DNA from: Anaerovoracaceae bacterium
Lineage (GTDB): Bacteria; Bacillota; Clostridia; Peptostreptococcales; Anaerovoracaceae
Direction of reading: 5' to 3'
Length of the DNA stretch: 60,503 bases
Assembly (NCBI GenBank): GCA_029983755.1
Contig: JASBYX010000005.1
Span: forward strand, 1-60,503
Below the pieces are notes generated by a model that saw nothing but the letters and a program-made list of their open reading frames with translations, searched no databases and was not told where the DNA came from. Below, one piece after another: positions 26,470 to 33,360 of the stretch (positions are counted from its first letter, which is position 1; each line of letters begins with the position of its first letter). A program made the translations under genes and the position numbers.

Positions 26470-26523
26470 TAAACAATCTCCTTTTCATCCCTTTATAATG
26501 GTTTTTTATACAAAACTCTATTG

Positions 26524-26560
26524 TAATTCTAGCATTAAAAAAGTTTTTATGCTAGAATTA
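26524..26560. promoter_or_regulatory. Perfect 12-bp inverted repeat between divergent units
   Basis: TAATTCTAGCAT (26524-26535) and ATGCTAGAATTA (26549-26560) are perfect reverse complements around a 13-base A/T-rich centre. The position between the dehydrogenase and cobT units suits an operator for a dimeric regulator. As an RNA it would also form a long hairpin. Confidence 0.6.
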
Positions 26561-26596
26561 AATGGCATGGAATGCTATAAGAAAACCTATATAAAT

Positions 26597-26663
26597 GGCT
26601 CGGGGACCCGGGGAAAGCATGCAGATAAGTCTGGCTGGACCGACCCCGAAAATCCCCAAGGCC
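26597..26663 (+). ncRNA. Structured GC-rich leader of the cobT operon (candidate cis-regulatory RNA)
   Basis: A nested set of pairings can be read off the sequence: GGC/GCC (26597-26599 with 26661-26663), GGGGA/TCCCC (26602-26606 with 26653-26657), CGGGG/CCCCG (26609-26613 with 26644-26648), AGC/GCT and CAGA/TCTG (26622-26625 with 26630-26633). Internal loops separate the helices, and the loop GGACCGA is asymmetric. The element ends 20 bases before the cobT start and has no T-run, so translational control is more likely than termination. It does not show the cobalamin riboswitch core. Confidence 0.6.
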
Positions 26664-26683
26664 ACTAGAGAGGACAGAAGTAT

Positions 26684-27826
26684 ATGGAAACACAAGAGGA
26701 AAAATTAAGAGGTCTTGTAGCCCAAATCGGCAGGCCTTTTGAAGAAGCGATGGAGGAAACTAAACACAGACAGGACTATCTTGTTAAACCGCCGGGAAGC
26801 CTTGGAAGGCTGGAGGATATCTCCGCAAAAGTTGCCGGCATAACAGGAAAAGTAAAGACTCCCATAAGGAAGTTTGCAGTAGCAGTCATGTGCGCAGACA
26901 ACGGAGTCGTTGAAGAGGGCATCGCTTCAGCTCCCCAGTCTGTGACTCTTGCACAAACCATAAACTTTACCCGTAGACTTACAGGTGTTGGCACCATGGC
27001 CAAGCACTTTAACATACCACTTCTTGTCATCGACGTGGGCGTAGCAATGCCCATCCCAGAGAGTCTGTACACTGAGAATATGTTAGACAAAAACGGCGAG
27101 ATTCCAAGAGAAATCGTAAATAGACGATTGGCTAACGGTACTCAGAATTTGGCCAAGGGACCGGCCATGACAAGGGAGGATGCAGTCAAGGCAATACTCG
27201 TAGGAATAGAAGCTGCAAAGGCAATCAAAGACTCAGGAGTAGATGCTTTCGGAGTGGGAGAGATGGGCATCGGAAACACCACCACCAGTTCAGCTGTTTT
27301 GTGCGCTCTTACAAAAATCCCTGCAGAAGATGCAGTGGGAAGAGGGGGAGGACTTAAAGACGAGGGATTGAAGAAGAAGATTTCCATAGTCAGGGAAGCC
27401 AGCAAGAAATGTATCGAAGAGGGATATGATGTACTGGATATTCTAGCTCACGTAGGTGGATACGATATATGCGCCATGGCAGGTGCTTTTCTAGGTGCAG
27501 GAATCTACAGGATGCCGGTTGTGGTGGACGGAGTTATTTCGATTGTTTCAGCCCTTGCCGCTAAGGCTATTGCACCGGGAATTACTGATTTTATGTTTGC
27601 TTCTCATAAATCCAAGGAGACAGGATATGAGGTCGCCATGGAGTCTTTGGGACTTTATCCCCTTTTCGACCTTCGAATGAGACTTGGTGAAGGAAGCGGT
27701 TGCCCTATAGCTTTCAATATTTTGGAGACTGCTTCTTCAATCATTTGCGAAATGGCGACTTTTGAAGAAGGGGAAATCAACGACGACTATATGACGGAAA
27801 TCAGGGAGAAGAATCTTTTTACATAG
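26684..27826 (+). CDS. cobT: Nicotinate-nucleotide:dimethylbenzimidazole phosphoribosyltransferase
   Basis: This 380-residue enzyme activates the lower-ligand base of cobamides by forming the alpha-ribazole phosphate type nucleotide from NaMN and a benzimidazole or other base. The signature LVKPPGSLGRLEDI is near residue 34. VMCADNGVVEEGIA, FGVGEMGIGNTTTSSA and GGYDICAMAGAFLGA are all present. The C-terminal catalytic loop is RLGEGSGCPIAF, a variant of the usual EGTGAAL form. Length is slightly above the enteric enzyme. The start follows an AGAGGAC site and a structured leader. It heads a cobamide assembly operon. Confidence 0.95.
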   Translation: METQEEKLRGLVAQIGRPFEEAMEETKHRQDYLVKPPGSLGRLEDISAKVAGITGKVKTPIRKFAVAVMCADNGVVEEGIASAPQSVTLAQTINFTRRLTGVGTMAKHFNIPLLVIDVGVAMPIPESLYTENMLDKNGEIPREIVNRRLANGTQNLAKGPAMTREDAVKAILVGIEAAKAIKDSGVDAFGVGEMGIGNTTTSSAVLCALTKIPAEDAVGRGGGLKDEGLKKKISIVREASKKCIEEGYDVLDILAHVGGYDICAMAGAFLGAGIYRMPVVVDGVISIVSALAAKAIAPGITDFMFASHKSKETGYEVAMESLGLYPLFDLRMRLGEGSGCPIAFNILETASSIICEMATFEEGEINDDYMTEIREKNLFT

Positions 27827-27833
27827 GGTTTGC

Positions 27834-27869
27834 AAAGAGGAGGTCAAAGAGGAAGTCAAGGAGGAAGGC
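27834..27869 (+). repeat. Three tandem 12-bp units each carrying a ribosome site
   Basis: AAAGAGGAGGTC, AAAGAGGAAGTC and AAGGAGGAAGGC follow one another directly before the cobU start at 27871. Each holds a GAGG core, so the Shine-Dalgarno sequence has been triplicated. Only the last has correct spacing. Confidence 0.85.
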
Positions 27870-27870
27870 T

Positions 27871-28527
27871 ATGAGGATGCTCATAAGCGGTGGAGCAAAA
27901 AACGGTAAATCCATGTATGCTCAAAGGGTAGCTAAGACCCTTGCCCGGGAGAAAAACTCACCTCTTTATTACGTGGCAACCATGGAACCTGTGGATAGGG
28001 AGGACAGAGAGCGAATCGAAAGGCATGTGAGGGAAAGGTCCGGCTGGGGATTTGTAACCATAGAAGAACCACTGAAGCTTTCGAGGATATTTTTGGAACA
28101 AAACAGTACCACTCCGGAGAATGCATATCATCTGCTAGCGGAGAAGGCAAGTCACCAATCAAGGTGTAATGGGATCGACAATTACTCTCCAAGGCGTAAT
28201 GGGATCGACAATTGCTCTGACTCCGGTGTGTTTCTCGTAGACAGCTTAACGGCACTCCTTGGGAACAATATGTTCAGGCCTGATGGGAAGATGAACCTAG
28301 ACGTTCTGGAAGACGTGAAGGAGGATCTTCTTACATTTTCAAATTATGCGGAAGATATAGTCATGGTATCTGATTTCATAAATTGCGACGGCTTTGATTT
28401 TGACAATATAACAGAGAAGTATCGTGAAAATCTTGCTCTGCTGGAACGCTTCCTTGCTGAAAGATACGATAAAGTCGTGGAAGTATCGGCAGGTCAAGTG
28501 ATTGAATTTAAGGGCGAAAATAAGTAA
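27871..28527 (+). CDS. cobU: Adenosylcobinamide kinase/guanylyltransferase
   Basis: This 218-residue enzyme phosphorylates adenosylcobinamide and attaches GMP, making the acceptor for CobS. The P-loop GGAKNGKS is at residues 7-14. The segment RERIERHVRERSGW near residue 50 carries the histidine that accepts GMP in known CobU. FLVDSLTALLGN near residue 124 is the Walker B region. The protein is about 30 residues longer than usual, in part because of a 10-residue tandem repeat near residues 97-116 (CNGIDNYSPR, RNGIDNCSDS). The usual SNEVG motif reads VSDFI here. The start follows AAGGAGG. Confidence 0.9.
   Translation: MRMLISGGAKNGKSMYAQRVAKTLAREKNSPLYYVATMEPVDREDRERIERHVRERSGWGFVTIEEPLKLSRIFLEQNSTTPENAYHLLAEKASHQSRCNGIDNYSPRRNGIDNCSDSGVFLVDSLTALLGNNMFRPDGKMNLDVLEDVKEDLLTFSNYAEDIVMVSDFINCDGFDFDNITEKYRENLALLERFLAERYDKVVEVSAGQVIEFKGENK
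28161..28220 (+). repeat. 30-bp in-frame tandem repeat inside cobU
   Basis: Units 28161-28190 and 28191-28220 match at 26 of 30 positions and share the exact core GTAATGGGATCGACAATT. The repeat adds ten residues in a variable loop and keeps the frame. Confidence 0.92.
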
Positions 28528-28586
28528 GACAGCGGTGAATCAAATCATGTCATGGATGAATCTGAGCAAAAAATAAAGGGAGAAAG

Positions 28587-29357
28587 ATGAAGATAGTTAC
28601 GGCATTTTTCATGGCGTGGGGGTACTTTCTGGCACTTCCGTGCCCATACAAAAAATGGGACGACAAACAGCGACACTACATGCTGGCCTTCCTGCCTGCC
28701 GTTGGAATGGTGACGGGAGCCTTGTGGTGCGTTTGGAGTCTTGCCCTTAAGTATGTTGGCCTCCCCATATACATAGAAAGCATCGCAGCCATGACATTCA
28801 TTTTTTTCATAAGCGGATTCTTTCACCTCGATGGATTTATGGATACCTGTGACGCCCTTCTGTCGAGAAGGGACATGGCAGAGCGCCAAAGAATCCTTAA
28901 AGATTCAACGGTGGGAGCATTCTCCGTCATCTCCGTTGTACTTCTGATTGCATGGTGGGTGGTGATTTTCGTATTATCACTAAGGAGAGCGCCGCTGTGG
29001 GGAATCTTCCTCATCCCTGTAATCAGTCGAACCATGTCTGCTATCTGGGTTTTGACGTTAAAGCCCATAGGTCACAGCCAGTATCGTGACGGCTTCACAG
29101 GTGCCCAGAGAAGAAATGCTCTAATAATGACAATCGTCTTGGCTGTCATAGGCATCGCTTGCAGCATGGGGCTTTCTGTCCTAATGGGAGATTTAGTGTA
29201 TTTCCCATTGATATTGACAGCAGGAATGGTTTTAGCCTCGGGGATATTAATAGCCCACGCAACAAAACAGCTGGGTGGCATGAGTGGCGACATTTCGGGG
29301 TTCAGTCTCTGCTTGTCAGAGCTAGTGGGGATCTTAATAGTGGCCTTGCTGGTTTGA
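28587..29357 (+). CDS. cobS: Adenosylcobinamide-GDP ribazoletransferase (cobalamin synthase)
   Basis: This 256-residue membrane enzyme joins adenosylcobinamide-GDP to alpha-ribazole or its phosphate, closing the nucleotide loop. The conserved acidic motif FHLDGFMDTCDALLSRRDMAERQRILKDSTVGAFS-type region starts near residue 76 and contains the catalytic aspartates. Several hydrophobic helices follow, and GGMSGDISGFSLCLSELVG near the C-terminus is also diagnostic. Length is normal. The start follows AAAGGGAG. It sits between the two CobU-type genes. Confidence 0.95.
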   Translation: MKIVTAFFMAWGYFLALPCPYKKWDDKQRHYMLAFLPAVGMVTGALWCVWSLALKYVGLPIYIESIAAMTFIFFISGFFHLDGFMDTCDALLSRRDMAERQRILKDSTVGAFSVISVVLLIAWWVVIFVLSLRRAPLWGIFLIPVISRTMSAIWVLTLKPIGHSQYRDGFTGAQRRNALIMTIVLAVIGIACSMGLSVLMGDLVYFPLILTAGMVLASGILIAHATKQLGGMSGDISGFSLCLSELVGILIVALLV

Positions 29358-29442
29358 CACAAAAGTGCCGGCATTACCAGGCTTGACTAGGCCTAGGTGC
29401 GATTCAACTTAATCAGGCTTGATAGATAAATTAGGAGTGTGT

Positions 29443-29838
29443 ATGAAACTGATATTTGGGGGAGCATATCAAGGCAAACTTGAATATGCCCTTAAAGAAT
29501 ATAATTTAAGAGAAGAGGACGTTTTTCACTGCCTCAGGGGGAGTGGAGAAATAGATATGGGAAAAACCGTAATATACGGTCTTGAAAACTTTTCAAGAGC
29601 TGTAGAAGAAAAGGGAGAAAATCCAGAGGAGACTCTTATGAGGTTAATCCACAAGACTCCGGCGGAAGACCTTGAAAAAAAGATTTTCATAGCTAGGGAT
29701 ATTTCTTGTGGCATAGTTCCCATGGATGCCTTGGAGAGATCTTGGCGGGAAAACCACGGAAGAATGCTCATCGCCCTTGCGAAGAGATGCAACCATGTGG
29801 AAAGGGTGTTTTGTGGTATACCGATGCGGCTCAAGTAG
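29443..29838 (+). CDS. Short CobU-like P-loop protein (second CobU paralogue)
   Basis: This 131-residue protein resembles the two ends of CobU without its middle. A P-loop-like GGAYQGK opens the protein, but the residue after the lysine is Leu rather than Ser or Thr. The C-terminal half, ISCGIVPMDALERSW to VERVFCGIPMRLK, follows the CobU pattern that contains the conserved (N)E-G-VP motif and a final G-PxRxK. It lacks the R-x-x-E/R-x-I-x-x-H guanylylation segment. The start at 29443 follows TTAGGAG. It may be a regulatory or substrate-binding relative, or complement the first CobU, whose own C-terminal motif is unusual. Confidence 0.7.
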   Translation: MKLIFGGAYQGKLEYALKEYNLREEDVFHCLRGSGEIDMGKTVIYGLENFSRAVEEKGENPEETLMRLIHKTPAEDLEKKIFIARDISCGIVPMDALERSWRENHGRMLIALAKRCNHVERVFCGIPMRLK

Positions 29839-29961
29839 CCGCGATTTAAATTTGAATAGATGAGAGTTGTTAGAAACGCCGGGGAGAGGAATCTTCGATT
29901 TTACCGACCAGTAGGAGGGGTAAGCCGGGTGTTTTGTAATTTATATAGGAAGGAAATTTCG

Positions 29962-31653
29962 ATGGAGTCAATCATTTACATAATCCGGCACGGGATTACC
30001 AAGGGCAATCAAAAGCGATGGTACTACGGTGCGTCGGACATATCACTTTCACCACAGGGTAGGCGTGAGCTGGAGCTTATTGCAAGGGATAACCCTTATC
30101 CTGCCGGGGATGATTATGAATTTTTTACTTCAGGGCTTTCACGTACGAAGGAGACCTTGGAGATTTTGTTTGGGGAAAGAAAGAGCACAGAAATAAAAGA
30201 TCTCAACGAGATGAATTTCGGCTCTTTTGAGATGCATACCTATGAGGAACTGGAGGATGACCCTGAGTTCAAAGAATGGGTTTTCGATGAAACATGGGAT
30301 GTTTCCTCCCCCGGCGGAGAGTCCAGAAACGATTTTCATCGCAGGGTCAGCAGGGGGGCAAAGGAACTCTTTAGAATCCACGGTGAGAGAGTGAAAAATT
30401 CAAATTCATCAAAAGAAATCTGCTCAGTTGCGGTCCTTCATGGGGGAGTAATTGCAGCGATCCTCGGCGAGTACTTTCCGGATAAGGGGAAAACTTGGTG
30501 GGATCTTATTCCACCGCCAGGGAGTGGATACAAGCTTACGATGAAAACTGATGAAGAGGGAACTAGGCCGGTTGCGTTTGAGATTATGGATCACAGGCCG
30601 CAGGATGCAGGATACGATAAGGGGAGCCCTTCGGACAAGGCGCCGATTATCAAACTTGAGGGTTTGGTTAAGACCTTCAAATCCAAGTCTAACACGGTTC
30701 AGGCTCTAAAGGGAATCGACCTGTCTATTTCCAAGGGAGAAATCTTTGGAATCATTGGACTTTCAGGTGCCGGAAAGAGCACCATAGTAAGGTGCATGAA
30801 TCTTCTGGAGAGGCCGACTTCCGGGCGTGTCATGGTAGATGGAGTGGACATGATGTCCCTAAGCAAGAAGGATTTAAACCTCAAGAGGCGGGAGATAGCT
30901 ATGATATTCCAGCAGTTCAACCTCCTCATGCAGAGAAATTGCCTCGAAAATATCTGTTTCCCACTTGAAATTGCCGGTGTGCCTAAGGCTGAAGCAGTTT
31001 CCAGAGCAAAACAGCTGCTTGAGGTGGTGGAGCTCTCCGATAAGGCGAAGGCTTATCCATCACAGCTTTCCGGGGGACAGAAGCAGAGGATTGCCATAGC
31101 AAGAGCCCTTGCTACAAATCCGAAAGTTCTTTTGTGCGACGAAGCCACAAGTGCCCTTGACCCGAAAACGACGCGAGCTATTTTGTCCCTTCTCAAGAGG
31201 ATAAATGAGGAATACGGCATTACAATTGTTATAATTACTCACGAGATGAGTGTCATTCAGCAGATATGTCACACTGTGGCCATCATCGACAACGGGGTGA
31301 TTGCGGAAACCGGACCTGTGAGCGAAATTTTTGCAAACCCCCAGACCGAGGCAGCAAAGAAACTCGTATTCCCGGGAAGAACTATGACCACAACCTACAG
31401 CGGAAAACGCCTTGTTCGTATGGTCTTTGACGGCAGATCCACATTTGAGCCTGTTATAAGCAATATGGTTATGAACTGCGGGGAGCCTGTGAATATAATT
31501 TATGCGAATGTACAGAATATAGACGGGGTTTCTGTGGGTCAGATGATCATACAGCTCTCAGAGGACAGGAAGGCTGCGGATAAACAGCTGGAGTTCCTCA
31601 AGAGCCAAGGAATTAAATTTGATGAGATTGAGGAGGTGGGTATAGATGTTTAG
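29962..31653 (+). CDS. Fusion: alpha-ribazole-phosphatase-like (CobC) domain + methionine importer ATPase (MetN)
   Basis: This 563-residue protein has two parts. Residues 1 to about 205 form a histidine phosphatase: RHG with His10, the LSRTKETLEIL segment, and a second histidine in VAVLHGGVIAA. Placed after cobT-cobU-cobS, this is the expected CobC. After a linker (about 205-228), residues 229-563 form MetN: Walker A GLSGAGKS, Q-loop, signature LSGGQKQRIAIARAL, Walker B LLCDEATSALD and a C-terminal NIL domain that senses methionine in known MetN. No stop or frameshift separates them. MetN has no ATG of its own at the junction; the codon there is ATT. The start follows AGGAAGG. metI overlaps the 3-prime end. 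Confidence 0.88.
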   Translation: MESIIYIIRHGITKGNQKRWYYGASDISLSPQGRRELELIARDNPYPAGDDYEFFTSGLSRTKETLEILFGERKSTEIKDLNEMNFGSFEMHTYEELEDDPEFKEWVFDETWDVSSPGGESRNDFHRRVSRGAKELFRIHGERVKNSNSSKEICSVAVLHGGVIAAILGEYFPDKGKTWWDLIPPPGSGYKLTMKTDEEGTRPVAFEIMDHRPQDAGYDKGSPSDKAPIIKLEGLVKTFKSKSNTVQALKGIDLSISKGEIFGIIGLSGAGKSTIVRCMNLLERPTSGRVMVDGVDMMSLSKKDLNLKRREIAMIFQQFNLLMQRNCLENICFPLEIAGVPKAEAVSRAKQLLEVVELSDKAKAYPSQLSGGQKQRIAIARALATNPKVLLCDEATSALDPKTTRAILSLLKRINEEYGITIVIITHEMSVIQQICHTVAIIDNGVIAETGPVSEIFANPQTEAAKKLVFPGRTMTTTYSGKRLVRMVFDGRSTFEPVISNMVMNCGEPVNIIYANVQNIDGVSVGQMIIQLSEDRKAADKQLEFLKSQGIKFDEIEEVGIDV

Positions 31654-32290
31654 CATGTTAGCCGTACAGAGTCTCAATACTTTGTACATGACGCTGGTGT
31701 CCACCCTGTTTGCATATATATTCGGTTTACCCCTTGGGATAGCCCTTGTAGTTACAGGAAAGAATGGGATTAGACCGAATCCGGTTGTTAATGTGATTTT
31801 GGGTACCCTGATAAATATATTCAGAGCTGTTCCATTTCTGATTTTGCTCATTGCCATAAGCCCGTTTACACAGCTTATTACAGGTACAACTATAGGAATC
31901 GCGGCAACGATAGTGCCCCTTGTTGTCTCTGCAACGCCTTTTATTGCAAGGCTTGTTGAGGGATCGGTATTGGAAATTGATTCAGGAGTGATTGAGGCAG
32001 CTCAGTCCATGGGAGCCAGCGACTGGCAGATTGTCAGGAAGGTGATGCTCACTGAGGCAAAGCCTGCTATACTGGTAGGAAGTGTGGTAGCCCTTGTTAC
32101 TATTCTAGGTTATTCTGCTATGGCAGGTATAGTGGGAGGTGCCGGCCTCGGAGCTGTCGCAATAAACTATGGACTGTATAAATTCAACGCAGAAGTTCAA
32201 TGGATAACCATTGCTGTAATCGTAATCTTAGTTCAGATTCTTCAGGAATTGGGCATGTGGATTTCAAGGAGGATAGACAACAGAATTTAA
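31646..32290 (+). CDS. metI: Methionine ABC transporter permease
   Basis: This 214-residue membrane permease has about five hydrophobic segments. The coupling motif region is GVIEAAQSMGASDWQIVRKVMLTEAKPAI near residue 113, typical of MetI. It overlaps the upstream fusion gene by eight bases and follows a GAGGAGGTG ribosome site within that gene. With the fused MetN and the lipoprotein MetQ it completes an importer for D/L-methionine and perhaps related compounds. Length is normal. Confidence 0.95.
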   Translation: MFSMLAVQSLNTLYMTLVSTLFAYIFGLPLGIALVVTGKNGIRPNPVVNVILGTLINIFRAVPFLILLIAISPFTQLITGTTIGIAATIVPLVVSATPFIARLVEGSVLEIDSGVIEAAQSMGASDWQIVRKVMLTEAKPAILVGSVVALVTILGYSAMAGIVGGAGLGAVAINYGLYKFNAEVQWITIAVIVILVQILQELGMWISRRIDNRI

Positions 32291-32293
32291 TTG

Positions 32294-32320
32294 AAAATTT
32301 TGTGATTTGACACAAATTTT
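32294..32320 (+). promoter_or_regulatory. Hairpin between metI and metQ
   Basis: AAAATTTTGTG (32294-32304) pairs with CACAAATTTT (32311-32320), one base bulged, around a 6-base loop. No T-run follows. It may stabilise the metI 3-prime end or set the ratio of binding protein to permease. Confidence 0.5.
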
Positions 32321-32373
32321 AGGGGTATTAGTATTGGGTTATTAAAATTTTAAAATGGAAGGAAAATAGAAAA

Positions 32374-33201
32374 ATGGAATTAAAGAGAAACAGATTTTTG
32401 GCCGTGGCGATTGCCATCACTTTGGTTGTGGGTGTATTTGTAATCACAGGCTGCGGAGAGAAAGACAAGGGGGACAAAAAGATTAAGGTAGGTGCAAGCC
32501 CTGCTCCTCACGCAGAGATCCTCGAGGAGGCAAAGTCGGAGCTTGAGAAAGAGGGTTATGACCTGGAAATCGTGGAATTTCAAGATTACGTTCAGCCAAA
32601 CAAGGCTCTTGACGCAGGTGATATAGATGCCAACTACTTCCAGCACAAGCCTTACATGGATGAGTTCAACGAAAAGCAGGGAACCAAGCTCGTAAGCTTA
32701 GGAACTATTCACTACGAACCTCTGGGTCTATATCAGGGCGAAAAGAAGAGTATAGACGAGCTTTCTGACGGGGACAAAATAGCTGTTCCTAATGACACGA
32801 CAAATGAGGCGCGTGCTTTGCTGCTTTTGGAGGCTCAAGGGCTGATTAAGCTCAAGAAGGATGCAGGTCTTACCGCAACAAAACAGGACATTGTTGAAAA
32901 TCCGAAGAATCTTGAGATTGTTGAGCTTGAGGCTGCTGTAATTCCAAGGAGTATGTCATCAGTTGCCATGGGTGTTGTAAATGGAAACTATGCACTTAGT
33001 GCAGGTCTTAAGGAGGACACAGCTATCGCTTTTGAATCCTCAGATAGTGAGGCAGCTACAACTTATGCCAACGTGGTTGCTGTTAAGAAGGGGAATGAAA
33101 AGAGCGAGAAGTCAAAGGCTCTGTACAAGGCCATGACTTCCGATAAGGTAAAGAAGTTCATAGAGAAAAAGTATGGAAAGGCTGTTGTACCAACTTTCTA
33201 A
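32374..33201 (+). CDS. metQ: Methionine-binding lipoprotein
   Basis: This 275-residue NlpA/MetQ-family substrate-binding protein has an N-terminal hydrophobic signal and the lipobox VITGCGEK, so Cys27 is the expected lipid-attached residue. Family motifs are KVGASPAPHAEIL near residue 39, ALDAGDIDANYFQHKPYMDEF near 72, and KIAVPNDTTNEARALLLLE near 132. It faces outside and delivers substrate to MetI. The start follows an AAGGAAA site. A terminator follows at 33240-33285, which closes the cobT-to-metQ unit. Confidence 0.96.
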   Translation: MELKRNRFLAVAIAITLVVGVFVITGCGEKDKGDKKIKVGASPAPHAEILEEAKSELEKEGYDLEIVEFQDYVQPNKALDAGDIDANYFQHKPYMDEFNEKQGTKLVSLGTIHYEPLGLYQGEKKSIDELSDGDKIAVPNDTTNEARALLLLEAQGLIKLKKDAGLTATKQDIVENPKNLEIVELEAAVIPRSMSSVAMGVVNGNYALSAGLKEDTAIAFESSDSEAATTYANVVAVKKGNEKSEKSKALYKAMTSDKVKKFIEKKYGKAVVPTF

Positions 33202-33239
33202 GTCGCTGTTCTAAGTTGCAGATAGTGGAGATAGCCAAT

Positions 33240-33285
33240 CAGCCGCCCGGTAGATAGAATCCACAGGCGGCTGAATTTTATTGTT
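33240..33285 (+). terminator. Terminator after metQ
   Basis: CAGCCGCC (33240-33247) and GGCGGCTG (33266-33273) form a perfect 8-bp stem followed by AATTTTATTGTT. Confidence 0.85.
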
Positions 33286-33360
33286 ACTAATTAGAATGCA
33301 ATCATTTCTTTTACCGATTTTGATGCTAAATTTTCGGTGGTGAATATTTTCAAGTTCCGG

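Noticed and set aside
26581..26683. Cobalamin riboswitch in the cobT leader
   Set aside because: A CCACT string and a GGGGAAAGC stretch recall the riboswitch, but the GGTGnAAnTCC core and the GCCACTG plus downstream B12-box order are absent, and the helices pair in a different nested pattern.
29860..29961. Upstream start for the CobC-MetN fusion
   Set aside because: The 34 additional residues do not fit the phosphatase fold, and a good AGGAAGG site lies before the ATG at 29962.
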